Assembly: GCA_026389975.1 (NCBI GenBank)
Contig: JAPLGV010000221.1
Span: 1-6,688, forward strand
DNA length: 6,688 bases
Origin: Chloroflexota bacterium
GTDB taxonomy: Bacteria; Chloroflexota; Anaerolineae; Anaerolineales; Villigracilaceae
Direction of reading: 5' to 3'
Shown here: positions 1-5,852 of the stretch, piece by piece
Position numbering within the stretch: the first letter of the stretch is position 1
How the letters are laid out: the number at the start of each line of letters is the position of its first letter
The notes under the pieces: generated by a model
Told to the model about the DNA's origin: nothing
The model's database searches: none
The model's input: only the letters and a program-made list of their open reading frames with translations
Translations under genes and position numbers: made by a program

Positions 1-603
1 GGCACCGTCGAGTTGGGCAGCTTCATAGAACGTGGTAGGGATGCTTTGCAAACCGGCTAAGTAGATGATCATCCCGCCACCCACACTCCACAGGCTCATC
101 AATATCAGCGCCGGGACCGCCCAATCCGGACTGGAGAGCCATCCGGGCCCGCTAATGCCAAATATCCCCAGAAACCAGTTCAGGATGCCAAACTTAGGAT
201 TAAAAATAAGACCCCACAAGATGGCGGCCGCGACGCCCGCCAGGACTGAGGGAATATAGAATACAGTCCGCCAGAAGGCCAATCCTGGCACCTTTTGGTT
301 GAGCAGGAAGGCGAGCGCAAAGCCAAAGACGAGGTTCAGCGGGATGGCAATCACCGCGTAGGTGGCGGTGATACCCAGGGAATGCCAAAAATCCGGGTCG
401 TTGGTGAAAAGTTTGATGTAGTTGGACAGCCCGAAATTTGTCGGAGGACTGATGATTTTATAGTCAGAGAACGAAAACACCAGCGAGGCGATCATCGGCC
501 CAACCGTGAATAATAAGAATCCAATGATCCAGGGGCTGATAAAGATGTAGCCCCACATAGACTCGTGGCGCCGCAGGGACATTGGTTTGGAAGCTTTTTT
601 CAT
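1..603 (-). CDS. Sugar ABC transporter permease, MalF/UgpA type (partial, 3' end outside window)
   Basis: Reading the minus strand from the ATG at 603 gives 201 uninterrupted codons to the window edge. The protein starts MKKASKPMSLRRHESMWGYI and then shows a first membrane helix (about residues 18-45, ISPWIIGFLLFTVGPMIASL), a periplasmic stretch with GLSNYIKLF, and further hydrophobic segments near residues 78-101, 113-133 and 163-182. It ends in FYEAAQLDGA, the start of the EAA loop that contacts the ATPase in binding-protein-dependent importers. The YIFISPWIIGF opening and the FWRTVFYIPSVLAGV block are typical of CUT1 MalF-like subunits of about 290-310 residues, so roughly two thirds is visible. 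The gene follows a sugar-binding protein on the same strand, across a hairpin. A MalG-type partner would be expected beyond base 1. The ribosome-binding site is weak (only GGA about 11 bases upstream). A second ATG at 582 is possible but has no better site. Confidence 0.93.
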   Translation of the reverse strand, partial: MKKASKPMSLRRHESMWGYIFISPWIIGFLLFTVGPMIASLVFSFSDYKIISPPTNFGLSNYIKLFTNDPDFWHSLGITATYAVIAIPLNLVFGFALAFLLNQKVPGLAFWRTVFYIPSVLAGVAAAILWGLIFNPKFGILNWFLGIFGISGPGWLSSPDWAVPALILMSLWSVGGGMIIYLAGLQSIPTTFYEAAQLDGA

Positions 604-618
604 AAGGCTGTTCCAGGC

Positions 619-663
619 AAAAAAAAGGGGAGGTGTTCCCTCTCTACAGGGAGAGGGAACACC
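619..663 (-). terminator. Intrinsic terminator or attenuator between the binding protein and permease genes
   Basis: The arms at 651-663 and 632-644 are exact inverted repeats of 13 bases (GGTGTTCCCTCTC and its complement) around a 6-base loop. Read on the minus strand, the stem is followed by TCCCC and then eight T at 626-619. It begins 16 bases after the stop codon of the binding protein gene (680) and ends 15 bases before the permease ATG (603). Hairpins in this position are common in sugar ABC operons and leave the binding protein in excess over the membrane subunits. The five bases between stem and T-run are longer than usual, so leaky termination or 3'-end stabilisation is as likely as full termination. 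Confidence 0.75.
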
Positions 664-679
664 AAATGGCAGAGCAGGT

Positions 680-1939
680 TTACGGATGCGCTGCCCAGTA
701 CTCGTCCAAGTAGCCCTGTACTTCTGTTTGCAGGTCATTCATTACCTGCTGGACGTCGCTGCTCTCACCGCTTAGGATGCGGCTCATGGCATTTTCGGTG
801 GCGTCCCAGACTTTCGAGTAGTTTGGCACCCATGACTCGTTATTGGGTGATGCATCCATATAGTTGATCGAGTCGATGAATACCTGGAAATCCCCGTTCG
901 GATATTCGGCGCTCATCGAATCAACCCAGCCACTTGCCAGGGATTTCCGTGAGGGAATGCAGCCGAAGATGCTGCACAGGCGGTTTTGCATTTCTGGCTG
1001 CATCAGCCATTTGGCAACTTCCCAGGCCAAGTTCGGGAAGGCATAACTGGACCAGCTGAAGCACTCGAACATGGCCACCTTACCGCTTTCAAAGGTGAAA
1101 TCCATACCGGTGAAGGTTGAGCCTTCATCCACGCTGGAGGGGCGAACGTGCGAGGTATAGATCGAATCGTACAGGAACTGCATACCCTCCAGGTAGCCAT
1201 CCGTATTCATAGTTGCAGTCTTGAAATCGTCGGACATACCCAGAGGATTCCCGCCGAATTTGCCTGGCACAGTGCGGAAGGGTCCGCACCAGCCACCCCA
1301 GCCCCACTGCGTGATCTTGGTCGGGTCGAAATTGGACGAAGCTGCATTGTTGCCATTCTCATCAAGCGTCATCAACTTGGCTGTTTCGATCATCTTTTCT
1401 AGTGTCCAGGTTGTGTCGCCGTACTGCTTCGGAGGATAAGGCACATTGGCGGCATCGAATAGATCTTCGTTGAACAAGGTCACCGACGGGTAGACTCCCA
1501 ACGGCAGGCCGATGGTCTTATCGTTGAAGTTCAACAACTGCAAAGAGGGACCGTAGAAGTCGCTGGTATCGTAGGTGTCTCGCTGGACGTACGGGCTGAC
1601 GTCAATCCATTCGTCATAGAATTCGGCGATACCCTGAATGCCAATCGGGAAGGCCAGGTCGGGGGCAAGGTCACCTGCCAGCAGGGTGGAAAACTTGGAG
1701 GTGTGCTCCTCCCAGGTTGAGAACATGAACTCGATCTGGATGTCCGTGTGGCTGGCATTATATTCCCCAGCGATTGCATTCAGCGCCTCCATGGAGTCGG
1801 GATCCGAACCGGCGCCGAAGCCGACGAAGATAGTGATCTTAACAGGTGCATTCCCCCCCGTCTTGGGTGTACAGGCAGTGAACAGCATCAAACCCGCCAT
1901 GAACAGTGCAAAGACCGGGTACAAACGTTTCCTAAGCAT
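680..1939 (-). CDS. Sugar-binding lipoprotein of an ABC transporter (extracellular solute-binding protein family 1)
   Basis: This gene encodes 419 residues. The start at 1939 is chosen because AGGAGG (1950-1945) sits five bases upstream and the protein then opens with a lipoprotein signal, MLRKRLYPVFALFMAGLMLF, ending TAC with Cys23 as the lipidation site. The open frame runs further up to 2128, but those codons lie inside the lacI-type gene in another frame. The mature part has the family 1 pattern: a first strand VKITIFVGFG, then TSKFSTLLAGDLAPDLAF, a domain-closing region with LPLGVYPSVTLFNEDLF, TTWTLEKMIETAKLMT, and SGKVAMF. It would capture a sugar or oligosaccharide outside the membrane and hand it to the permease encoded next. 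Which sugar cannot be read. Oddly, after SGKVAMFECFSWSSYAFPN (around 1040) the sequence jumps to AWEVAKWLMQPE. The usual stretch from the W-(D/E)-V-A-x-x-P crossover to the helix before AAWE is not there, suggesting an in-frame loss of about 30-40 residues. Confidence 0.92.
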   Translation of the reverse strand: MLRKRLYPVFALFMAGLMLFTACTPKTGGNAPVKITIFVGFGAGSDPDSMEALNAIAGEYNASHTDIQIEFMFSTWEEHTSKFSTLLAGDLAPDLAFPIGIQGIAEFYDEWIDVSPYVQRDTYDTSDFYGPSLQLLNFNDKTIGLPLGVYPSVTLFNEDLFDAANVPYPPKQYGDTTWTLEKMIETAKLMTLDENGNNAASSNFDPTKITQWGWGGWCGPFRTVPGKFGGNPLGMSDDFKTATMNTDGYLEGMQFLYDSIYTSHVRPSSVDEGSTFTGMDFTFESGKVAMFECFSWSSYAFPNLAWEVAKWLMQPEMQNRLCSIFGCIPSRKSLASGWVDSMSAEYPNGDFQVFIDSINYMDASPNNESWVPNYSKVWDATENAMSRILSGESSDVQQVMNDLQTEVQGYLDEYWAAHP

Positions 1940-1950
1940 ATTCTCCTCCT
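1940..1950 (-). promoter_or_regulatory. Strong ribosome-binding site of the binding protein gene
   Basis: The minus strand reads AGGAGGAGAAT directly before the ATG at 1939. AGGAGG with a five-base spacer is an optimal Shine-Dalgarno sequence. It decides the start codon against the longer open frame and suits a binding protein made in large amounts. Confidence 0.9.
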
Positions 1951-2018
1951 TAATAAGATAATTGGGTTGGTTGGGTGGATTTATGGTGGTCAGATTTATT
2001 TTCCGGTGCCCTCCTTGT

Positions 2019-3029
2019 TCAACCCCGGCATCCGCACGATTCGCGGATGACCAGTTCGGTTGGTAGGACCAAGCGCGGCTCTGCCTGTTCCCCCTTGAGC
2101 AGGCGCGCCAGTAAATGGACAGCATCACGCCCCACCTGTTCGGTTGGAGCGCGGACGGTGGTTAGTGCCGGGGTCAGTGTGCTGGCAAAAACCTGGTCGT
2201 CAAAGCCGGCCACGGCGACATCTTCCGGTATGCGGCGGCCAGCTTGCCTTAATGCCAGGTACACTCCCACTGCCGCATCGTCGTCACCGGCAAAGACGGC
2301 GTCGAATTCGACTCCATCCAGCAGCATCTGTTCCATGGTCGCGCGCGCTTCATCCCGGTTGAACGCGCCGCGCGCCACCAGGGATGGGTCAAAGGTCAGA
2401 CCGTGGGCTTTCAGCGCGAGGCGGTAGCCTTTTTCGCGCCAAGTTGAGTCTTCGTGACCTTCCGGACCCTGCAAAAAAACAATCCGGTGACAGTTATGGA
2501 CTTCGATCAAGTGTTCCACAATCTTCTGCGCACCGGACTGGTTCTCAATGGTAACCACAGGGATGTTCAAGGAATTCGGGGGAGCCTGGTGAAGCAAAAC
2601 AACCGGAAATCCGATGGTGTACAGGCGAGTCAGCTCTTTCGCATCCAGGCTTTCGGTAAAGACCAGCAGGCCGTCTGTGTTGTGCTCTCCGAGCGGGCGG
2701 CGAGGGGCGTTTTCGGGGCGAGACTGGGTTGTATGAATCAGCAGGTCAAACCCGGCCTCGCTGACCCCAGCCTCCACGCCCCGCAGCATGGGCTGGAAAA
2801 AGGCCCCGCTGATTTCAGGCAAGAGCAGGCCAATTGTGTCTGTCCGGCGGCTGGCAAGCGTCCGCGCGGCGGCATGAGGAACATAGTTCAGTGCGGCGAT
2901 GGCAGAACGGACCCGTTCTGCAGTTTCTGTGTCCACGGGTGCGGTGCCATTCAGTACACGACTGACTGTGGCGATGGAAACACCGGCTCGTTGAGCAACA
3001 TCGGCAATTGTGGGACGGGAAGGAGGCAT
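2019..3029 (-). CDS. LacI-family transcriptional repressor
   Basis: The product has 336 residues, the normal LacI/GalR length. Residues 7-26 form the helix-turn-helix (TIADVAQRAGVSIATVSRVL), followed by the hinge region with NYVPHAAARTLASRRTDTIGLLLP. The rest is a periplasmic-binding-protein-like sensor domain, recognisable by FFQPMLRGVEAGVSEAGFDLLI, NTDGLLVF, DAVFAGDDDAAVGVYLALRQAG, IPEDVAVAGFDD and the closing ELVIRESC. It should bind a palindromic operator as a dimer or tetramer and let go when a sugar ligand binds. The next genes downstream on the same strand are a sugar-binding protein (79 bases away) and a permease, so these are the likely targets along with its own promoter, which carries a LacI-type double operator. 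There is no Shine-Dalgarno sequence before the ATG at 3029, and no better start precedes the HTH, so translation may be weak. The ligand is unknown. Confidence 0.95.
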   Translation of the reverse strand: MPPSRPTIADVAQRAGVSIATVSRVLNGTAPVDTETAERVRSAIAALNYVPHAAARTLASRRTDTIGLLLPEISGAFFQPMLRGVEAGVSEAGFDLLIHTTQSRPENAPRRPLGEHNTDGLLVFTESLDAKELTRLYTIGFPVVLLHQAPPNSLNIPVVTIENQSGAQKIVEHLIEVHNCHRIVFLQGPEGHEDSTWREKGYRLALKAHGLTFDPSLVARGAFNRDEARATMEQMLLDGVEFDAVFAGDDDAAVGVYLALRQAGRRIPEDVAVAGFDDQVFASTLTPALTTVRAPTEQVGRDAVHLLARLLKGEQAEPRLVLPTELVIRESCGCRG

Positions 3030-3053
3030 AGGTTGGGAAGATAATTCGAAGGA

Positions 3054-3082
3054 ATGTAAGCGTTTTCTGAAAGCGCTTACAT
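3054..3082 (-). promoter_or_regulatory. Double LacI/cre-type operator at the repressor gene's own start site
   Basis: ATGTAAGCG (3054-3062) and CGCTTACAT (3074-3082) are exact inverted repeats. The inner TTTC and GAAA also pair around a central T (3068), giving a 29-bp palindrome with one mismatched pair (3063/3073). It contains two 14-bp sites of the LacI/CcpA kind, TGTAAGCGTTTTCT (3055-3068) and TGAAAGCGCTTACA (3068-3081), with CG centres 13 bp apart. The block begins immediately downstream of the -10 box of the repressor promoter, so a bound repressor would block initiation. That the neighbouring LacI-family protein is the one binding here is inferred from position and motif. Confidence 0.82.
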
Positions 3083-3111
3083 AGTATAGCGAATTTTACA
3101 GCCGGAGTCAA
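3083..3111 (-). promoter_or_regulatory. Sigma70-type promoter of the lacI-like gene and probably the transporter operon
   Basis: On the minus strand TTGACT (3111-3106) and TATACT (3088-3083) are separated by exactly 17 bases, a near-consensus housekeeping promoter. The predicted start of transcription is near 3076, inside the operator palindrome, leaving a leader of roughly 45 bases before the ATG at 3029. No terminator or clear second promoter was found between the repressor and the binding protein gene, so this promoter may drive both and reach the permease through the attenuator. Confidence 0.8.
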
Positions 3112-3169
3112 CTCTTCCAGAGAAAATTTAAGGTTGGCGGAAATATGTAGATCGGGAAGCGGGCGGTAG

Positions 3170-4479
3170 TTACTCTTTTTTCCTGGGTCTGCCATTACGG
3201 TATTCCAGTAACCTTCGTATTCTTGCATGCCGTTCCCGGGTCAAAGGATAGAACCAGGCGGTGATGACTGCTGAGAATAACAGTACCGCGCCCAAGGGAC
3301 CAATTAAAACGCGGATGGCCGTCAAGGTAATGGGGGACTGTACGAAGGTTGTCGCACCCTCCGGTGGGGTCCGGTAACCGAACCAGCCCAGTACTTGCAG
3401 AGCGAGACGCTCAACCCGGCCAGGAAAGCCATCCACAGCACCATTGGTACCTGCCCGGGGCGGACCAGGAAAATCCCGATCTGCACTCCGGCCCAGAAGA
3501 CCATCCCAATGATGTAGGCGATGTGTTTACCCAGGCGATGGGAGAGCCACAACCAGAAGGGCAGGGCGACTGTCGCTGTGACCAGCAGCAGCGCAAAGAC
3601 CGCTGATTCGAGCGGCAAGGAAATGCCGAGCAATGTAACTGAGGTCAGCATGTTGCCGCGGGCGATCCAGTAGAGCAAGTAGAAGGGCAGGGCAAGTGCC
3701 ACCATGTCGAAAGTGATCCAATTCAACATATAGATGAGCGTGGCGAAACGGAAGGGAATATTGGCCCAGGCGGTGCGGACGGTTTGCCCGAAGGTCACCG
3801 TTTCCTGCGGCCGGTCTGCCGCGCCGTAGCGCTCTCGGACAACGGCAAAGATGAGCAGGAACGGGACGGCGGCCAGCCCGCCGAAAATCCCGGCCACGAT
3901 CAGGTAACCCTGCTGCTGGGTCAAACCAGCGGCCAGGGCTGTGTCAATGATGGCTGGAGCGGCAACCGCGGTCACCAGCGAGGCCAGCAGGTTGAAGAAG
4001 ATGCGGAAACTGGTCAGGGTAGTGCGTTCGTCGTAGTCGGGGGTCAGCTCGGGCAGCAGCGAGGAAAACGGCACGCCGCACAGGGTCTCGAGCGTGTCGC
4101 TGATCATGAAGGCCAGCGTGACGGTGGCAGCCAGGGCGAACTGGTTGTGCCAGGGCGGAGCCCACCAGAGCAGAAGGAAACTTGCCCCGAAGGGGATGGC
4201 GAAAAACAGCAGGAACGGTCGGCGGCGGCCCCAGCGGCTACGCATCCGGTCGGTCAGGATGCCCACCAGAGGGTCGTTGACCGCGTCCCAGATAATGCCC
4301 ACCAGCGCGGCGAAAGAGGCCAGCCGCGCGTCCAGCCCGACCACGTCCGTCAGGAAGATGGCGTAGAAGATCTGGCGCAGGGTCCCGTAACTGGCCTCGC
4401 TCCAGTCGCCGGTCCCATAGGCCAGCTTGACCCAGAATGAAAGCCCATCACTTTTTACCCTGCTGATTTTTTCACTCAT
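3170..4479 (-). pseudogene. GPH/MelB-family sugar:cation symporter, disrupted by an apparent internal deletion and frameshift
   Basis: The gene starts at 4479 (MSEKISRVKS) with GAGGAG five bases upstream. The first part, about 359 residues, is a clear glycoside-pentoside-hexuronide symporter: VKLAYGTGDWSEASYGTLRQ, then WDAVNDPLVGILTDRMRSRW and GRRRPF, whose two Asp four residues apart match the cation-site pair of MelB, followed by many membrane helices. After MAFLAGLSVS (near 3405) this frame loses homology and stops at 3322. The C-terminus continues in another frame: LALQVLGWFGYRTPPEGAT, a last membrane helix and YPLTRERHARIRRLL, ending at 3170. The remnants sum to about 437 residues against 450-500 for the family. 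About 45-50 codons, of a length that is 1 modulo 3, seem lost. They include the helix XI region that carries an essential Lys in MelB. It would have imported a sugar with a cation; as written it is probably inactive. An assembly or read error is the alternative. Confidence 0.85.
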
Positions 4480-4484
4480 TGATG

Positions 4485-4511
4485 CTCCTCGGCAGAAGTG
4501 CTGATATACCA
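4485..4511 (-). promoter_or_regulatory. Candidate extended -10 promoter and ribosome-binding site of the symporter gene
   Basis: The minus strand carries TGGTATATC (4511-4503), an extended -10 element (TG, one base, TATATC), about 24 bases before the start codon at 4479. No good -35 box lies 16-18 bases further upstream. GAGGAG at 4490-4485 is a good Shine-Dalgarno sequence and fixes the start codon. The ribosome-binding site is firm; the promoter is tentative. Confidence 0.45.
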
Positions 4512-4529
4512 TTAACACCACTTTTACCA
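4508..4529. repeat. Three ACCA direct repeats spaced exactly 9 bp in the divergent promoter region
   Basis: ACCA occurs at 4508-4511, 4517-4520 and 4526-4529, each followed by A/T-rich bases (TTAAC, CTTTT). They lie just upstream of and overlapping the candidate -10 of the symporter gene, in the 95-bp gap between divergent genes. They could be binding repeats for a regulator, but the motif is short and could be chance. Confidence 0.3.
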
Positions 4530-4561
4530 GATTTCCTCGAGGCAGGCAGGATTGTTAAGGA

Positions 4562-4567
4562 TATAAT
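4562..4567 (+). promoter_or_regulatory. Consensus -10 box placing transcription at the exonuclease start codon
   Basis: TATAAT at 4562-4567 is a perfect -10 hexamer. Seven bases separate it from the ATG at 4575, so initiation at the usual distance would fall at or next to the start codon and give a leaderless message. No convincing -35 box is present 16-18 bases upstream (GAGGCA at 4539-4544 is poor), so the promoter may need an activator or be weak. Confidence 0.5.
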
Positions 4568-4574
4568 CAACTCG

Positions 4575-5819
4575 ATGACCGAACCATCCAAATCTTCCCT
4601 TGCCGACAAACTAAAATCCCTGGGTGTCAGAGTTGGCGCGGCGGACCTCCAGCCTGATGCGCCGAAACTGAAAACGGACGTTCCCATCCAATCCGTGGTG
4701 GAGGGACGTTTTGTTTCCACCCGGCAAGGCGAAACATTCGTATCCGAACAGACTTATCCCTCCGATTATCGTCACGGTCTCACTTCGCTGCGCGCCTCCG
4801 TCCCCCTGGCTACGATTGCACAGTGGGCACGCGATGTGCGTCTCACCGACCTGCCGCTCGAGTCCTTTGCCTTCCTGGACACCGAGACCTACGGACCGGC
4901 GGGTGGGACGGGCACATATGCCTTTCTGGTGGGTGTGGGGCGCTTCGAGGGCGGGACCTTCCGCCTGGCGCAATTCTTCATGCGAGACCCGTCTGAGGAA
5001 GCCGCACTGCTCGAAGGGCTGATGGATTTCCTGGCTCCCTGTGCTGCACTCGTCACCTTCAACGGCAAAGCCTTCGACGCGCCGCTGCTGGTCACGCGTT
5101 ACTCGCTGCACAGCATCCCGGTGCCATTCAAAGATTTTGCGCATCTTGATTTACTGCCCCTGGCCCGGCGTCTATGGCGCGATCGTCTGCCCAGCCGCGC
5201 CCTGAAATACCTCGAAGAGAACGTCCTCGCCGCGCCGCGCACCTCTGATGAAGTCCCTGGCTACGAAATCCCCTATCTCTACTTCGACTACCTGCGCACG
5301 GGCGATGCCGCCCCGCTGAAGGGCGTGTTCTACCATAACGCCATGGACATCGTCGCGCTGGCCGCATTGATGAACCATATGGCGTCCATCCTCCACGCCC
5401 CATTTGACGGACATGTGCAGCATGGACTGGATTTCATTGCGCTGGCGAAACTGTTCGAAGATCTGAACCGCCGGGAGGAGGCGGCTCGTCTTTACGAACG
5501 CGGCTTGCAGGTCGGCGTGAGCGAAGCGGACTTTGGAGCTGTTGTACAAAGGCTATCTGCTTTACAACGCCGTCGCGGCGATATCGAGTCTGCCGCGGCA
5601 TTGTGGCAAAAAGCCGCCGCCGAGGGACATGTTTATGCCCACGTCGAACTGGCAAAATATTACGAGCACCACCTTCGCGACTATACTGAAGCGCTGAAAT
5701 GGACACAGAGCGCAGAGGGGCTGGTCAGTTCGCTTGACATCCCACGTTATGAATACCGTCATTGGGTGGAAGAACTGGAACATCGTAAAAAAAGATTGCA
5801 GGAGAAGTCACAGAAGTAA
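4575..5819 (+). CDS. YprB-like RNase H-fold exonuclease with C-terminal TPR-like helices
   Basis: From the ATG at 4575 the product has 414 residues. The N-terminal 75 residues (LADKLKSLGVRV, then EGRFVSTRQGETFVSEQ, YPSDYRHG) match the lead-in seen in YprB-type proteins. The nuclease core follows: FLDTETYG (Asp102, Glu104), LVTFNGKAFDAPLL (Asp168), HLDLLPLARRLW (Asp192) and YHNAMDIVALAALM (His254, Asp258). These are the acidic metal ligands of a DEDD 3'-5' exonuclease fold (YprB_RNaseH-like). Between them, LPSRALKYLEENVL and GYEIPYLYFDYLRTGD are also family-like. From about residue 280 to 400 come helical repeats (ALAKLFEDLNRREEAARLYERGL; RGDIESAAALWQKAAAEG; ELAKYYEHHLRDYTEALKW) of TPR/Sel1 type. 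The substrate in cells is not established for this family. The frame is open back to 4479, but the earlier TTG/ATG would overlap the divergent symporter start. AAGGA at 4556 is too far for a normal ribosome-binding site. A lipoprotein gene follows 33 bases downstream. Confidence 0.88.
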   Translation: MTEPSKSSLADKLKSLGVRVGAADLQPDAPKLKTDVPIQSVVEGRFVSTRQGETFVSEQTYPSDYRHGLTSLRASVPLATIAQWARDVRLTDLPLESFAFLDTETYGPAGGTGTYAFLVGVGRFEGGTFRLAQFFMRDPSEEAALLEGLMDFLAPCAALVTFNGKAFDAPLLVTRYSLHSIPVPFKDFAHLDLLPLARRLWRDRLPSRALKYLEENVLAAPRTSDEVPGYEIPYLYFDYLRTGDAAPLKGVFYHNAMDIVALAALMNHMASILHAPFDGHVQHGLDFIALAKLFEDLNRREEAARLYERGLQVGVSEADFGAVVQRLSALQRRRGDIESAAALWQKAAAEGHVYAHVELAKYYEHHLRDYTEALKWTQSAEGLVSSLDIPRYEYRHWVEELEHRKKRLQEKSQK

Positions 5820-5852
5820 TCCGCTGGCATCTTTCCTGGGGAAGGAAATGTT

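Noticed and set aside
1994..2022. Possible separate promoter for the binding protein gene (TTGAAC, 17 bases, ATAAAT)
   Set aside because: The -10 matches the consensus at only three positions, and the -35 overlaps the end of the repressor gene; not convincing beside the strong upstream promoter.
1940..2128. N-terminal extension of the binding protein to an ATG at 2128
   Set aside because: The extra 63 codons overlap the end of the repressor gene in another frame, and the start at 1939 has an ideal ribosome-binding site followed by a lipoprotein signal.
2454..3044. 196-codon open frame on the plus strand
   Set aside because: It is antisense to the well-supported LacI-family gene, shows no recognisable domain and looks like a by-product of codon use on the other strand.
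3112..3169. Search for a terminator after the symporter gene
   Set aside because: No stem followed by a T-run was found in this short gap, so no terminator is called.
3784..4440. 218-codon open frame on the plus strand
   Set aside because: It lies antisense to the symporter, is extremely rich in Gly, Gln, Glu and Arg without any fold pattern, and mirrors hydrophobic membrane-helix codons.
4479..4574. TTG or ATG start extending the exonuclease by 30-32 residues
   Set aside because: It would begin on the symporter start codon, has no ribosome-binding site, covers the TATAAT box and adds residues that do not look family-like.
4611..5144. 177-codon open frame on the minus strand
   Set aside because: It is antisense to the nuclease core, whose catalytic motifs are on the plus strand; no ribosome-binding site or domain supports it.
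5832..5848. Small hairpin (TTTCCT / AGGAAA) covering the ribosome-binding site of the lipoprotein gene
   Set aside because: Six mostly weak base pairs with a five-base loop are not stable enough to claim regulation.
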